Below, one piece after another: positions 1-10,588 of a DNA stretch of 64,000 nucleotides (position 1 is its first letter; each line of letters begins with the position of its first letter). The notes beneath the pieces are model-generated. The model was not told where the DNA came from. It did not search any database and worked only from the letters and a program-made list of their open reading frames with translations. The DNA is taken from the NCBI GenBank assembly GCA_902588585.1, contig CACIPQ010000004.1, positions 31,987 to 95,986 of the forward strand, read 5' to 3'. The DNA comes from an uncultured Pelagibacteraceae bacterium (GTDB lineage: Bacteria; Pseudomonadota; Alphaproteobacteria; Pelagibacterales; Pelagibacteraceae). The position numbers and the translations under genes were made by a program.

Positions 1-15
1 GATGTGATAAAAATG

Positions 16-21
16 TATAAT
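16..21 (+). promoter_or_regulatory. putative -10 box of erpA-xthA
   Basis: A perfect TATAAT hexamer lies 16 bases before the erpA ATG. No convincing -35 element can be judged because the window begins only 15 bases upstream. In DNA this AT-rich such a match can arise by chance, so this is tentative. Confidence 0.4.
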
Positions 22-37
22 ACATTATTTATTAAAT

Positions 38-355
38 ATGACTAACAAAATTGAATTTACAGAATCAGCTAGGGATGAAATTAAAAGAATTCTTATGGAA
101 AAGAGTTCAAAAATGTATTTTAGAATTTCAGTTCAAGGGGGCGGATGTTCAGGTTTTAAATACAAATTCTCTTTTGACGATAAAATTACTGGTGATGATA
201 GTTTTTTTGATAAAGCAGTTATTGACAAAAGTTCTTTAAAAATTATTGATGGTTCAATTGTTGATTTCAAAAAAGAATTAATTGGAAACTCATTCGTAAT
301 AAATAATCCACAAGCAAGCTCTTCTTGCGGTTGTGGACTTTCTTTTTCTGTTTAA
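38..355 (+). CDS. erpA: iron-sulfur cluster insertion protein, HesB/IscA/ErpA family
   Basis: A-type carrier that passes Fe-S clusters to apo-proteins in the cytoplasm. The 105-residue length is typical of the family. The three expected cysteines are present: C37 in GGGCSGF and C97/C99 in the C-terminal CGCG motif. The stop codon directly abuts the ATG of xthA, so the two are probably co-transcribed; as I remember, erpA and xthA are also neighbours in other Alphaproteobacteria. SufA or IscA are alternative names within the same family, and the sequence alone does not fully separate them. Confidence 0.9.
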   Translation: MTNKIEFTESARDEIKRILMEKSSKMYFRISVQGGGCSGFKYKFSFDDKITGDDSFFDKAVIDKSSLKIIDGSIVDFKKELIGNSFVINNPQASSSCGCGLSFSV

Positions 356-1132
356 ATGAAGATCGTTTCTTGGAATGTAAATTCCGTAAGGGCAAGAATT
401 CAAAATATTCTTAATTACATCAAACAATCTTCTCCCGATATATTAATGCTTCAAGAAATAAAAACAGAAAATAAAAATTTTCCAGTTAGTGATTTTAAAA
501 ATATTGGATACGAATCCCATATATTTGGTCAAAAAAGTTATAATGGGGTAGCTTTTTTATCTAAGATAAAATTTAACAAAATTTCTACGGGATTCATTAA
601 TGATAAGTTAAATCAATCGAGAATAATTGCGGGTGACATAAAAAACAAATCAGATCTAATTAAATTGATTAATATTTATGTACCAAACGGCAATCCTATT
701 GATACCGAAAAATATGATTATAAAAAAATTTGGCTTAAGTTGTTTGTGCTTGAAGTAAAAAAAACATTGTTAAAAAACAAAAACATTATTATTGCTGGTG
801 ATTTTAACATTCTTCCTGAAGAGATAGATAGTCATGACCACACAAAATATGAAAATGATGCTTTATTTAAGTTAGAGATCAGAAAAAAATTTCGTGAATT
901 AGTTAATTTAGGTTTTGTCGATGTATATCGACATTTAAATAAAGATAAACAAGAATATACTTTTTGGGATTATACAGCTGGGTCTTGGCAAAAAAATAAT
1001 GGTTTACGAATTGACCATTTTTTAGTTTCTAACAATATTTTAAATAATGTAAAAAATATAATTATTAACAAAAAACCAAGGTCAAAAATAAAGCCTTCAG
1101 ATCATACGCCAATAGAGTTAGAAATTAGTTAA
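356..1132 (+). CDS. xthA: exodeoxyribonuclease III (AP endonuclease)
   Basis: Base-excision repair enzyme that cuts at abasic sites and has 3'-5' exonuclease activity, from the endonuclease/exonuclease/phosphatase fold. Visible motifs in order are the N-terminal KIVSWNVNSVRAR, LQEIK (Mg-binding Glu), GDFNILP (catalytic Asp/Asn), RIDHFLVS and the terminal SDHTPIELEI (catalytic Asp-His). The length of 258 residues is normal. It starts with no gap after erpA, and its 3' end overlaps the convergent manC by 8 bases. Confidence 0.95.
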   Translation: MKIVSWNVNSVRARIQNILNYIKQSSPDILMLQEIKTENKNFPVSDFKNIGYESHIFGQKSYNGVAFLSKIKFNKISTGFINDKLNQSRIIAGDIKNKSDLIKLINIYVPNGNPIDTEKYDYKKIWLKLFVLEVKKTLLKNKNIIIAGDFNILPEEIDSHDHTKYENDALFKLEIRKKFRELVNLGFVDVYRHLNKDKQEYTFWDYTAGSWQKNNGLRIDHFLVSNNILNNVKNIIINKKPRSKIKPSDHTPIELEIS

Positions 1133-2330
1133 GTCTGCCATAAACATCTTTGTATCTTACTATGTCTGTTTCTTTTAAAATTGGGCCCGTTTGTGCTTCC
1201 ATGATTTTAACAGGTTTTTTATATAAATTTTCTATTCTATGAATTGTTCCTACAGGAATGAAAATAGAATCATTTTCTTTTTTAAAAAACTTTTTCTTAT
1301 TAACTGTAATTCTGGGTTTACCTTGAGTAACCATCCAATGTTCAGATCTATAATGATGTTTTTGTAAACTAATAGAAGATTTTGAATTAACAACCAATTC
1401 TTTTACTAAGAAATTTTTTCCCTCAAATAAATTAACATAACGACCCCATGGTCTATAATAAACATTCTTTTTGTTAAAATATTTAGACTTATTTTTATAG
1501 TAAATTTTTAAAATTTCACGCCAGTTACCAAGGTCAGTCCAAGAAATGGTTAATTTTATACCATTAATATTTTTTGTTTTTTCTAAAATTGCATAATCAA
1601 AGGATTTAGCCTTTGCAGCAAGAAACCATGATTTGTTTAATCGATATATATTCTGTTTAAATTTTCCTTTTAAAACAGATTTAAGACAATTTTTATATAT
1701 TGCAGGTTGATACTTTTTAAAATTATTAATTATTGAATCTTTTCTTGCTAAAAACATTCCCGAATTCCAATAACCTTTATTTTTAATAATTTTTTTGGCT
1801 TTTGTTTCCGATGGTTTCTCAATAAATTTACTTACTTTATTTATATTTGTTCCGATACTTTTGGTTAAAAAATATCCATATTCCTTTGATGGTGAGGTTG
1901 GTTTTATCCCAAAAACAAATATGTTTTGGTTATTTAAATATCTTTTATTTTTTTCAATAGCTTTCTTAAGTTGCTTATCATTATCAATTAAATGATCGGA
2001 AGGGAAAAACATTATCGGTTGTTTACTTGGTATATTTTTAATCAATGTGGCAGTTAGTATTGCTGGAGCTGTATTCCTTTTGGCAGGTTCAAGTACAATA
2101 CTATACTTTTTAATTTTGAGCTTTTTGAGAAATTTTTTTACCTGTTTTAAATACTTTGAGTTAGTGCTTATAATTGGATAGTCAAATATTTTTCCTTTTA
2201 TTCTTTCCAATGTCTTTTCAAACAAGTTCCAACCACCAAAATTAATAAATTGTTTTGCTTGGTTATTTTTTGACTTGGGCCAAAGTCTAGTTCCTTCACC
2301 ACCACATAAAATGACGGGTCTAATTTTCAT
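1125..2330 (-). CDS. manC: mannose-1-phosphate guanylyltransferase with C-terminal cupin (type II PMI-like)
   Basis: Makes GDP-mannose from mannose-1-phosphate and GTP for surface polysaccharide or glycan synthesis. The N-terminus carries the nucleotidyltransferase signature CGGEGTRLWP and later FIEKP. The C-terminal ~110 residues, from PWGRYVNLFEG on, resemble the cupin mannose-6-phosphate isomerase domain, with HHYRSEHW and a following glycine-rich strand. At 401 residues it is shorter than the usual bifunctional ManC of about 470, so isomerase activity is uncertain. Its ATG follows the ilvD stop with no gap, which suggests one valS-ilvD-manC transcript. Confidence 0.88.
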   Translation of the reverse strand: MKIRPVILCGGEGTRLWPKSKNNQAKQFINFGGWNLFEKTLERIKGKIFDYPIISTNSKYLKQVKKFLKKLKIKKYSIVLEPAKRNTAPAILTATLIKNIPSKQPIMFFPSDHLIDNDKQLKKAIEKNKRYLNNQNIFVFGIKPTSPSKEYGYFLTKSIGTNINKVSKFIEKPSETKAKKIIKNKGYWNSGMFLARKDSIINNFKKYQPAIYKNCLKSVLKGKFKQNIYRLNKSWFLAAKAKSFDYAILEKTKNINGIKLTISWTDLGNWREILKIYYKNKSKYFNKKNVYYRPWGRYVNLFEGKNFLVKELVVNSKSSISLQKHHYRSEHWMVTQGKPRITVNKKKFFKKENDSIFIPVGTIHRIENLYKKPVKIMEAQTGPILKETDIVRYKDVYGRLN

Positions 2331-4049
2331 TTAAATATCAGCGTAACACTTAACTTCTTTTTTTCCACCAGGATGTGTGGAAGCGCCTAAATAAGCAGGC
2401 CCAACAGTTTGAGCATATTTCCAAAGAGTTCCGTTTCCAAAATTAATTTTTTTTGGTTTCCATTTTTTTCTTCTTTTAAGCAATTCTTTCTTTGATAGAT
2501 CAACATTAATTGTTCCTTTTTTTGCGTCTATATGAATTACATCTCCATTTTTTAATAAAGCTATAGGACCTCCTACTGATGCTTCTGGACCAACATGTCC
2601 AATACAAAATCCTCTTGTTGCCCCTGAAAATCTTCCGTCAGTGATCAATGCAACTTTCTCACCTTTGCCTTGTCCATAAATAGCACCTGTGGTTTGTAAC
2701 ATTTCTCTCATCCCTGGGCCACCTTTTGGACCCTCGTATCTTATAACTATAATATCTCCGTCTTTATATTTTCTTTTTAGTACAGCCTTATATGCTGCTT
2801 CTTCAGTATCAAAACATCTTGCTCTTCCAGTAAATTGAAGTTTTTTTAATCCAGCAACTTTTACAATAGCGCCTTCAGGAGAAAGATTTCCTTTTAGTCC
2901 AACAACTCCACCATCATTTGATAAAGGATTATTATATTTTCTCATAACTTTTTGTTTAGAGTCAAATTTAACTTTTTTTAAATTTTCTTTTATAGTTTTA
3001 CCAGTAACGGTTAAACAATTTCCGTGTATAAAACCTCCATCCAACAAAGTTTTTAACAACATTGGAACTCCACCTGCTTTCCACATGTCTTTAGCAACAT
3101 ATCTTCCGCCTGGTTTTAAATCTGCTAAGTAAGGTGTTCTCTTAAAAATTTTAGCTACATCCATTAGATCAAACTTAATTCCTATTTCATTTGCAAGTGC
3201 TGGTAAGTGGAGAGCTGCATTAGTAGATCCTCCGGTAGCTGCCACAATAGTTGCTGCATTTTCTAATGATTTTTTTGTAACTATATCTCTTGGTCTAATA
3301 TTTTTTTTCAATAAATTCATTACTGCTTTACCGCTTTGCAAAGCATATTTGTCTCTTTGTTCATATGGTGCTGGAGTTCCTGCAGAATAAGGAAGTGCTA
3401 ATCCAATTGCTTCAGATACACACGCCATAGTATTTGCGGTAAATTGACCGCCACATGCACCAGCACTAGGACAAGCTTTTAGTTCTAACTTTCTTAAAGC
3501 ATGTTCAGTCATTTTACCTGAAGAATGTTTTCCTACCCCTTCAAAAACATCTAAAACTGTCACATCTTTACCGTTAAATCTACCTGGAAGAATTGAACCA
3601 CCATAAATAAATACGCTAGGAACATTTAGTCTAACCATAGCCATCATTAAGCCCGGTAAAGATTTATCACAGCCAGCTACACCGACTAATGCATCATAAC
3701 AGTGTCCTCTAACGGTTAATTCTGTTGAGTCAGCAATCACATCTCGTGAGACTAATGACGATTTCATTCCTTCATGTCCCATTGCTATACCATCTGTTAC
3801 TGTAATTGTGCAAAATTCTCTTGGGGTTCCCCCTGAAGATTTAACTCCTTTTTTAACTGACTGAGCTTGTCTCATAAGAGCAATGTTGCATGGGGCAGCT
3901 TCATTCCATGTTGAAACTACTCCTACAAACGGTTTAGCGACATCTTTTTCTGTTAAGTTCATTGCATAATAGAATGATCTTTGTGGAGCTTTATCTGGGC
4001 CCAATGATGTATGTCTACTTGGTAATTTTTTTTTGTTAAAAGTTTTCAT
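2331..4049 (-). CDS. ilvD: dihydroxy-acid dehydratase
   Basis: Fe-S dehydratase for the penultimate step of valine, isoleucine and pantothenate precursor synthesis. The family motifs are clear: [15 protein letters not shown] and the cluster-binding [14 protein letters not shown], and near the C-terminus [20 protein letters not shown]. The 572-residue length is normal. The start codon overlaps the valS stop in an ATGA arrangement, so translation is likely coupled to valyl-tRNA synthetase. The pairing puts valine synthesis and valine charging in one unit; whether that is regulatory or just compaction cannot be told from the sequence. Confidence 0.96.
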   Translation of the reverse strand: MKTFNKKKLPSRHTSLGPDKAPQRSFYYAMNLTEKDVAKPFVGVVSTWNEAAPCNIALMRQAQSVKKGVKSSGGTPREFCTITVTDGIAMGHEGMKSSLVSRDVIADSTELTVRGHCYDALVGVAGCDKSLPGLMMAMVRLNVPSVFIYGGSILPGRFNGKDVTVLDVFEGVGKHSSGKMTEHALRKLELKACPSAGACGGQFTANTMACVSEAIGLALPYSAGTPAPYEQRDKYALQSGKAVMNLLKKNIRPRDIVTKKSLENAATIVAATGGSTNAALHLPALANEIGIKFDLMDVAKIFKRTPYLADLKPGGRYVAKDMWKAGGVPMLLKTLLDGGFIHGNCLTVTGKTIKENLKKVKFDSKQKVMRKYNNPLSNDGGVVGLKGNLSPEGAIVKVAGLKKLQFTGRARCFDTEEAAYKAVLKRKYKDGDIIVIRYEGPKGGPGMREMLQTTGAIYGQGKGEKVALITDGRFSGATRGFCIGHVGPEASVGGPIALLKNGDVIHIDAKKGTINVDLSKKELLKRRKKWKPKKINFGNGTLWKYAQTVGPAYLGASTHPGGKKEVKCYADI

Positions 4050-6679
4050 TTAAGGCTTTTAATAGTTAAATTAATTTTGTCTATATCGCTTTTAAGCTCA
4101 TTATAGGTACTTTTTTCTTGTTCGACAATATGCTTTGGCGCTCTTTCTACAAAGCTTCTATTATCCAATTTTTTACTTATACTTTCTATTTCTTTAGATA
4201 GTTTATTGTATTTCTTGGTTAGATTATCTTTTATAATATTAAGATCAACACTCTTATCAAAATAAATCTTAAATATCTCTCCAGAAATAACTAGAGTGGC
4301 TGACTCATTTATTGAGTCTTGGGTAAAAATTGAGTTAATTCTTCCAAGTTTTTGTAACATAATTTTGTTATTTAAGAAGAGATTCTGTTTTTTTTTAGTA
4401 ACATTTTGTACTGAAATATCAATAAAAGACCCTGGACTTACACTTAATTCATTCTTAAACGCTCTAATTCGAGAAATAACATTTATTACCTGATTTACAT
4501 CTGTTATTTCTTTGTTTTTTTCAGTTTTTTTATTTTTAATCCAATTAGCATACATTAAATACTTTTCTTTTTTATTTCCTAGCTTATTTTTTAACCATAA
4601 TTCTTCAGTAATAAAAGGAATGAATGGGTGCAAAAGAATTAATATCTCTTTGAAAATAAAGCCCGAAGTAGCTTTTACTTCTTTAATATGTTTTTTGTTG
4701 TTGGAAAATAATATTGTTTTAGCCAGCTCTAAATACCAATCACAATAACTATTCCAAACAAACTTATAAATAACCCTTGTGGCTTCGTCGAATCTGTAAT
4801 CTTTGATGTGATTTTCTGCCAAATTTTTGGTATTTATTAGTTCTGAATATATCCATTTATTAATATTTAAAGAGAGTTTCTTTGGATTAATTTGGTTGTT
4901 AAATTTACATTTATTTACTCTTAAAAAATTATTAGCATTCCATATTTTTGTGAGAAAATTCCTATAGCCTTTAACTCGTTGTTCAGATAGTTTTACGTCC
5001 CTGCCTGGTGAGGCCATAGATAATAAAGTAAATCTTAAAGCGTCAGCGCTATAAGTTTCTATCAATTCTAGAGGGTCAATAACATTGCCTTTAGATTTTG
5101 ACATTTTTTGCCCCTTTTCATCTCTTACAAGTGCATGTACATAAATTTCCTTAAACGGTTCTTTTTTTAAAAATTCCATTCCCAACATCATCATTCTTGC
5201 AACCCAAAAAAATATAATATCAAAACCTGTTACTAAAACAGATGTGGGATAAAATCTTTTTAAATTATAATTTGAAGTTGGCCATCCTAATGTAGCAAAC
5301 GGCCAAAGACCAGATGAAAACCATGTATCTAAAACATCTGGGTCTCTAATGATTTTAACTTTTTTTTTATAAAATCTTTTTGCATCTGATTGAGCCTTTT
5401 TTTCACTTTCAGCTACAAAGATTTTTTTATCAGGACCATACCAAGCTGGAATTTGGTGTCCCCACCACAGCTGTCTTGAAATGCACCAAGGCTCAATATT
5501 ATTCATCCATTGAAAATAAGTCTTTGACCAATTTTCAGGAAAAAAAGTTGTTGTTTTGTTTTTTACAATTTTTTTTGCATTAACTGATAATTTTTTTGCA
5601 TCTACAAACCATTGCTCCGTTAGGTATGGCTCTATAATAGAGTTTGATCTGTCACCATAAGGAACTTTGTTTTTAATATTTTCTTCTTTTATAAGAATTT
5701 CTAACTCTAATAATTTTTCTATAATTTTTTTTCTTGCTTCAAATCTATCCATACCCACAAAATCTTTTGGGGCATTTTTATTTATTTTTCCGTCTTCAGT
5801 AAAAATATTTATTTTCTCTAAATTATGTCTTTCCCCAATATTGAAGTCGTTAAAGTCATGAGCAGGAGTAATTTTAACTGCTCCCGATCCTTGTTCGGGA
5901 TCTGCATATTCGTCTTGAAAAATTTTTAATTTTCTTCCAACGATTGGTAATATAGCAAACTTACCTACAAGATTAATATATCTCTCGTCTTTGGGATTTA
6001 CTGCAACACCTGTATCACCAAGCATAGTTTCTGGTCTTGTTGTAGCTATTGTAATATGGTCGGATGAATTCTCTATTTTATATTTTATATAATAAAGTTT
6101 TGAATTTACTTCTTTTTGGTCAACTTCAAGATCAGAAATTGCTGTCTTTAATACCACGTCCCAATTGACAAGTTTTTTTGATTTATAAATTAATTTTTTT
6201 TTATATAAATCTACAAATACTTTAATTACAGATTTTGATAAATTTTTATCCATTGTAAAAGCATTTCTAGACCAATCGCATGAACAACCTAATTTTTTAA
6301 GTTGATTTATAATTTTTCCTCCATAGTTCTCTTTCCATTCCCAAACTTTTTTAATAAATTTTTCTCTTCCAATTATGTTTTTATCTATATTTTTCTCTTT
6401 AAGATTTTTTTCAACTAAAGCTTGGGTGGCTATACCGGCATGGTCTGTTCCTGGTTGCCATAAAGTTTCAAAATTATTCATTCTATGGAATCTAACCAAA
6501 ACATCTTGTAATGAATTATTTAAAGCATGTCCCATATGAAGACTTCCCGTTACGTTTGGTGGAGGAATTACTATGGAAAAGGTTTTTTTATTTTTCCTAG
6601 GTTTGAAGAGCTTATTTTTCTCCCAATAGGAATAGATCTTATTTTCGACTTCTTTATGATTATATTTACCTAGGCTCAT
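4046..6679 (-). CDS. valS: valyl-tRNA synthetase
   Basis: Class I aminoacyl-tRNA synthetase charging tRNA-Val. It has the HIGH-type motif in [15 protein letters not shown] near residue 40, editing-domain motifs such as [17 protein letters not shown], the KMSKS motif in [14 protein letters not shown], and a charged C-terminal segment of about 60 residues compatible with the valS coiled coil ([17 protein letters not shown]). The 877-residue length fits the family. The 73-base gap upstream holds the divergent promoters of valS and tRNA-Cys. Confidence 0.97.
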   Translation of the reverse strand: MSLGKYNHKEVENKIYSYWEKNKLFKPRKNKKTFSIVIPPPNVTGSLHMGHALNNSLQDVLVRFHRMNNFETLWQPGTDHAGIATQALVEKNLKEKNIDKNIIGREKFIKKVWEWKENYGGKIINQLKKLGCSCDWSRNAFTMDKNLSKSVIKVFVDLYKKKLIYKSKKLVNWDVVLKTAISDLEVDQKEVNSKLYYIKYKIENSSDHITIATTRPETMLGDTGVAVNPKDERYINLVGKFAILPIVGRKLKIFQDEYADPEQGSGAVKITPAHDFNDFNIGERHNLEKINIFTEDGKINKNAPKDFVGMDRFEARKKIIEKLLELEILIKEENIKNKVPYGDRSNSIIEPYLTEQWFVDAKKLSVNAKKIVKNKTTTFFPENWSKTYFQWMNNIEPWCISRQLWWGHQIPAWYGPDKKIFVAESEKKAQSDAKRFYKKKVKIIRDPDVLDTWFSSGLWPFATLGWPTSNYNLKRFYPTSVLVTGFDIIFFWVARMMMLGMEFLKKEPFKEIYVHALVRDEKGQKMSKSKGNVIDPLELIETYSADALRFTLLSMASPGRDVKLSEQRVKGYRNFLTKIWNANNFLRVNKCKFNNQINPKKLSLNINKWIYSELINTKNLAENHIKDYRFDEATRVIYKFVWNSYCDWYLELAKTILFSNNKKHIKEVKATSGFIFKEILILLHPFIPFITEELWLKNKLGNKKEKYLMYANWIKNKKTEKNKEITDVNQVINVISRIRAFKNELSVSPGSFIDISVQNVTKKKQNLFLNNKIMLQKLGRINSIFTQDSINESATLVISGEIFKIYFDKSVDLNIIKDNLTKKYNKLSKEIESISKKLDNRSFVERAPKHIVEQEKSTYNELKSDIDKINLTIKSLK

Positions 6680-6752
6680 ACTTATAAATATTAATAATAT
6701 TTACAAACTTCTAGCTTTATTTTTATATATAAACCTATATTAATCTAGATGT

Positions 6753-6826
6753 GGCCACGTGGCGGAATGGTTACGCAGAGGATTGCAAATCCTTTTATCC
6801 CAGTTCGATTCTGGGCGTGGCCTCCA
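6753..6826 (+). tRNA. tRNA-Cys (anticodon GCA)
   Basis: The 7-bp acceptor arms GGCCACG and CGTGGCC pair perfectly, followed by discriminator T and an encoded CCA. The anticodon loop TTGCAAA places GCA at 6785-6787 on a 5-bp stem that ends in a G-T pair. The T arm CCCAG-TTCGATT-CTGGG is canonical. It lies alone between valS (divergent) and the NifU-like gene, which begins 16 bases later. Confidence 0.96.
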
Positions 6827-6842
6827 AAAGAACAAAGCATAA

Positions 6843-7244
6843 ATGATCGATAAAACAATTTTCAAAATGGCATCAAATACTGAAAATTTTGGTTTTCTTG
6901 ATAATTATACTCATGCTTCAAGCTTAAAAAATCCAACATGTGGCGATAACATTAAAATTTATTTATTAATTAAAAATGACAAGATAGTAAAATTTAAATA
7001 TGAGGGAAATAATTGTATATACTGCCAGGCTTCTGCCAGTCTGTTGTCCAAAATTACAAAAAATAAACCTATAAAAAAAATTAAGGATTTTATTAAAAAA
7101 GCAGAAAATTTTTTTAATGATAAAAATGCTCTTACTGACGATTATTGGAATATTTTTAAAAAAATAATGAACAAAAAGAATGTTGTAAGAAAGGATTGTT
7201 TGTTACTTCCTTTAAAAACTTTACTAAAAGCACTAAATAATTAG
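6843..7244 (+). CDS. IscU/SufU/NifU-N-type Fe-S scaffold-like protein
   Basis: A 133-residue protein related to the IscU/NifU N-terminal scaffold family. It retains the three conserved cysteine contexts: NPTCGD (first Cys with the Asp two residues on), CIYCQASAS (second Cys), and RKDCLLLP near the C-terminus. The spacing and the C-terminal RxxCxxLP-like motif are closest to SufU-type proteins, which act in sulfur transfer or cluster assembly with the SUF system. No other suf/isc genes are next to it. It begins 16 bases after tRNA-Cys, possibly on the same transcript. An in-frame Met nine codons later is a possible alternative start. Confidence 0.8.
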   Translation: MIDKTIFKMASNTENFGFLDNYTHASSLKNPTCGDNIKIYLLIKNDKIVKFKYEGNNCIYCQASASLLSKITKNKPIKKIKDFIKKAENFFNDKNALTDDYWNIFKKIMNKKNVVRKDCLLLPLKTLLKALNN

Positions 7245-7281
7245 TTGTTTTATATTTTTAAAAATGTATGTTGTTTTTTAT

Positions 7282-7357
7282 TCCTCGGTAGCTCAGTTGG
7301 TAGAGCAGTTGACTGTTAATCAATTGGTCGCAGGTTCGAGTCCTGCCCGAGGAGCCA
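7282..7357 (+). tRNA. tRNA-Asn (anticodon GTT)
   Basis: Acceptor arms TCCTCGG and CCGAGGA pair perfectly, followed by discriminator G and an encoded CCA ending at 7357. The D arm is the usual GCTC-AGTTGGTA-GAGC. The anticodon GTT is at 7315-7317 in a loop flanked by C32-T33 and AA. The T arm GCAGG-TTCGAGT-CCTGC is canonical. The convergent XRE regulator ends one base after the CCA. Confidence 0.97.
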
Positions 7358-7358
7358 A

Positions 7359-7730
7359 TTAACCAGTCTCTTTAAGATTTACAGCGTTTCTTAGAATTTG
7401 TAATACTTTTGTTTTTTCTGACTCTGAAAGTTTTGAAAAAGTTTTAACTAAAAAAGAATAATTTAGATCTGAATCTGATGATGAATTTTCTGCTTCTGAT
7501 TCTCCTTTATAACCTGAAAAATCTTCATAAAAATACGTAATAGGAACTTTAAGAAAATTTGCAAGCTGCATTAATCTACTAGAACTAACACCGTTAGTTC
7601 CTTTTTCATATTTTTGTATTTGTTGGAAAGTTACGTTGATAGCGTTTGCTACTTTTGTTTGAGTTAAACCAAGAGACAATCTTCTCATTCTTAATCTTTT
7701 ACCCAGATGAGTGTTAAAACTGTCTTCCAT
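7359..7730 (-). CDS. XRE-family helix-turn-helix transcriptional regulator
   Basis: DNA-binding protein of 123 residues. The N-terminal ~70 residues form a Cro/CI-type HTH: GKRLRMRRLSLGLTQTKVA, then FQQIQKYEKGTNGVSSSRL, then LANFLKVPITYFYED. This HTH text closely resembles a chromosomal regulator common in Alphaproteobacteria rather than a phage repressor. The C-terminal ~45 residues are Ser/Glu-rich and then helical, of unknown role. A purine-rich AGGGGGAC site precedes the ATG. Targets are unknown; the inverted repeat at 7827-7881 upstream is a possible operator. Confidence 0.85.
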   Translation of the reverse strand: MEDSFNTHLGKRLRMRRLSLGLTQTKVANAINVTFQQIQKYEKGTNGVSSSRLMQLANFLKVPITYFYEDFSGYKGESEAENSSSDSDLNYSFLVKTFSKLSESEKTKVLQILRNAVNLKETG

Positions 7731-7826
7731 AGTCCCCCTAGTTTCCTCTTGAAAAAAACTAAATTGAACATGAAAAAACCATTTTAGGCAACAGTTAAAA
7801 TAATTTTTTTTTGGGTCAAATCGGCC

Positions 7827-7881
7827 TTAAATTAACTAAGAAAATGGTTGACTCAGTAGAGATTTCTTAGGGTTAATTTAA
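7827..7881. repeat. inverted repeat (17-bp arms with a 2-base bulge)
   Basis: The left arm 7827-7843 (TTAAATTAACTAAGAAA) is matched by 7863-7881, which is its reverse complement except for two extra Gs at 7871-7872; the spacer is 19 bases. It lies between the stop of the DUF6134-like gene (9 bases away) and the start of the XRE regulator. On the minus strand no U-run follows, so it is a poor intrinsic terminator. It may be an mRNA 3'-end hairpin or an operator. Confidence 0.6.
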
Positions 7882-7889
7882 ATAGTTTA

Positions 7890-8581
7890 TTAAAATATAT
7901 GTTTTTTTAACCTATATTCCCAACGTCCCATTTTTTCATAAGACATCTTTAACCATACTAATGTGTCTGTGTCATACCAGACGTGCAAATTTATTTTCTT
8001 TTTTTTTAAGGGTTTATTGTCATCGGATAAAAAATGTAAATGCAAAGAGTTATACACTTTTTGATTTAATTTAATTTTTTTCTTTCCTAAAAATTTTACT
8101 TTTTGTGGCATTACTCTCCCTGATATTGCGCTAATTTGCTTATTTTTTTAATGATTTCGTGATTCCACCAACTACCAATTATTAAAGATGGGTCTGTTTT
8201 TCCCTTGAATGAAGAGCCATCTATTTCAAATGTCTTTTCATTATTATTAAATTTTAAATTTACATATTTTTTCTTGTCATTTTGGGTAGTTTTGGACCTA
8301 AATTTTATCAATTGACCATTTTTATAGATTTCTTCAGTATTAGTTTGATACTTCATTATATTTAGACCGAGTTTACTAATTTCAAACTGACCTGATGTAT
8401 TAACATGAAGTAAATCACCTTTTTTACTGAAGTTAAATATATGGGATCCTATTAAATTATCATTAAAAAAAAGCTCATATTCTAAATATTTAAGATTTTT
8501 ATAATGATTAACGTGACTTGAGACAAAACTATAAGAAAATAGATAAAAACATAGAACTGTTATTATTAAAAATTTTTTCAT
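7890..8581 (-). pseudogene. DUF6134-like exported protein, split by a frameshift
   Basis: Two frames that together read as one protein. The first part (8581-8111, 156 residues) has a signal peptide (MKKFLIITVLCFYLFSY) and a beta-rich domain ending in IIGSWWNHEIIKK. The second part (8111-7890, 73 residues) reads MPQKVKFLGKKKI and ends LHVWYDTD...MGRWEYRLKK. One added base in the A7 run (T7 at 8143-8149 on the plus strand) joins them as KKNKQISAISGRVMPQKV, a smooth continuation. The overall pattern (central SWWN, terminal WYD and Y-R-L) recalls the DUF6134 family; function unknown. As written, the second frame could only restart at an ATG overlapping the stop (TAATG). It lies 20 bases after aapP, on the same strand. 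Confidence 0.7.
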
Positions 8582-8601
8582 TAAGTTCTTTTAAAAAAAT
8601 T

Positions 8602-9333
8602 TTAAAGAATTTGGCTCAAGAAAAGTTTTGTTCTTTCGTTTTTAGGATTAGCAAAAAATTCTTTGGTTTTAGCTCTTTCAACAATCATACCCTCATCCAT
8701 GAAAACTACTTCATCTGCAACTTCTTTTGCAAATCCCATTTCATGAGTAACAACAATCATGGTCATTCCACCTTTTGCTAAATTTACCATTGCATCTAAA
8801 ACTTCTTTGATCATTTCAGGATCTAAAGCTGAGGTAGGTTCGTCAAAAAGCATAATTTTTGGCTCCATACATAAAGCTCTAGCAAGAGCTGCTCTTTGTT
8901 GTTGTCCACCGGACAATTGGCCAGGAAATTTTAAAGCTTGGTCGGAAATTTGAACTTGTTCTAGTTGTTTCATCGCCAATTCTTCTGCTTGTTTCTTTGG
9001 AGTTTTCTTTACCCAGATAGGAGCTAGAGTGCAGTTATCCAAAATTGACAAATGTGGAAATAAATTAAATTGTTGAAAAACCATACCAACTTCTGCTCTT
9101 ATTTTTTCAATATCTTTAGTTTTTTCAGATAATTCATTTCCGTCTACAACTATTTTTCCTTTTTGATGTTCTTCAAGTCTGTTTATACATCTTATTAAAG
9201 TGGATTTTCCTGAGCCAGAAGGTCCACATACAACGATTTTTTGTTTTTCCTGAACATCAAGATTTATATCTTTTAAAACCTGAAAGTCCCCAAACCATTT
9301 GTTAACTTCTTTCATTTCTATAATTGTCGACAT
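8602..9333 (-). CDS. aapP: general L-amino acid ABC transporter, ATP-binding protein
   Basis: ATPase of a polar amino acid uptake system of the PAAT family. Walker A is GPSGSGKST, the ABC signature [15 protein letters not shown], Walker [15 protein letters not shown], and the H-loop VVTHEM. The 243-residue length matches AapP/GlnQ/BztD. It is the last gene of aapJ-aapQ-aapM-aapP, 10 bases after aapM. In rhizobia and Rhodobacter this four-gene system takes up a broad range of L-amino acids; the same specificity is inferred here from gene order and the split permeases. Confidence 0.95.
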   Translation of the reverse strand: MSTIIEMKEVNKWFGDFQVLKDINLDVQEKQKIVVCGPSGSGKSTLIRCINRLEEHQKGKIVVDGNELSEKTKDIEKIRAEVGMVFQQFNLFPHLSILDNCTLAPIWVKKTPKKQAEELAMKQLEQVQISDQALKFPGQLSGGQQQRAALARALCMEPKIMLFDEPTSALDPEMIKEVLDAMVNLAKGGMTMIVVTHEMGFAKEVADEVVFMDEGMIVERAKTKEFFANPKNERTKLFLSQIL

Positions 9334-9343
9334 AAAAAATTCC

Positions 9344-10588
9344 TTATCTATCTGTTTTGTATTTTCTTTCTAAACTAATACTATATCTGCTCATAGCGTA
9401 ACATATTATCCAGAAAACAAAACCCGCAAAAACATAACCTTCAGCAGCAAATCCAAGCCATTTAGGATTTGTTTTCGCCATATCAATCATTCCTATTAAT
9501 TCAAGAAGTCCTACAACTAAAATTAAAGGTGTATCTTTTACTAAAGCCAAAAAGGTATTTGCAATACCTGGGATTACAAGTTTTAAAGCTTGAGGCATTA
9601 TAATCAAAAGATGCATCCTCCAGTATCCCATCCCTAAAGATTTTCCAGCATCATACTGTCCCCTTGGTAAAGCTTGAAGTCCTCCACGCACTACCTCAGC
9701 CATATATGCGGACTCAAAAAGTGTGATTGCTATAATAACTCTTACAAGTTTATCCATGTAAGTGTCCTCAGGTAAAAACATTGGAAACATTACTGATGCC
9801 ATAAATAAAACTGTAATTAATGGAACTCCTCTCCAGAATTCTATAAAACCAATTGATGCATATTTTATTACCGGATATGAAGATCTTCTTCCTAGAGCTA
9901 AAAATAAACCAACAGGAAAACAAAAAGTTAAGGCAAATATTGAAATTATAAAAGTAAGAGCTAAGCCGCCCCACGCATTTGTTTCAACCCATTCAAGACC
10001 AAAATTGCCTCCTGAAATTAGAGAGATCATTATAAACGGATAAACAAAAATTAAAAAAATTAGCACATAATTTTTGATTTTTGCTGAAACAAAAAAGGCT
10101 AGTCCTACAATTAATATTAAACCTATAAATGCAGCATTAATTCTCCAAATTTCATTAATTGGATACAGTCCGTACATCAGTCTTTCAAACCACACGTTTA
10201 TGAATACCCAACAAGCACCATCACCAGTGCAATCTTCTTTTTTTGAGCCTATAAAAGTTGCATCAAAAAAAAGCCAATCTAGTATCGGCGGTATAGACTT
10301 AATTAAAAGAAAAATTGCAAATATTGATAAAATAGCATTAAACCAATTTGAATTAATATTTTTATTTAAAATATCTAGAATCTTGATTCCGCTAAATTCT
10401 ATTCTAATCAGATGTAAGCCATAAAAACATAAAACTAAAGGTATAAAAAAACTGATCCAAATTGGAAAAAATTCAAAAATGTTAAAAGTTACATCTGCAA
10501 TACCTAAAATAAAAAATGCGGCTCCTAGAGAAACATAGACATGCAAACTTTCTCTATTTGGTTTCAAAAGTGATAAATTTTTAATCAT
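9344..10588 (-). CDS. aapM: general L-amino acid ABC transporter, permease
   Basis: Inner-membrane permease of 414 residues, as expected for AapM/BztC, which carry extra N-terminal membrane spans before the HisM-like core. About eight hydrophobic segments are visible. The core has the conserved [43 protein letters not shown] (the cytoplasmic EAA-type loop that contacts the ATPase) and [25 protein letters not shown] cysteine-containing loop ([14 protein letters not shown]) sits between early spans. Its start overlaps the aapQ stop by 4 bases. Confidence 0.94.
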   Translation of the reverse strand: MIKNLSLLKPNRESLHVYVSLGAAFFILGIADVTFNIFEFFPIWISFFIPLVLCFYGLHLIRIEFSGIKILDILNKNINSNWFNAILSIFAIFLLIKSIPPILDWLFFDATFIGSKKEDCTGDGACWVFINVWFERLMYGLYPINEIWRINAAFIGLILIVGLAFFVSAKIKNYVLIFLIFVYPFIMISLISGGNFGLEWVETNAWGGLALTFIISIFALTFCFPVGLFLALGRRSSYPVIKYASIGFIEFWRGVPLITVLFMASVMFPMFLPEDTYMDKLVRVIIAITLFESAYMAEVVRGGLQALPRGQYDAGKSLGMGYWRMHLLIIMPQALKLVIPGIANTFLALVKDTPLILVVGLLELIGMIDMAKTNPKWLGFAAEGYVFAGFVFWIICYAMSRYSISLERKYKTDR

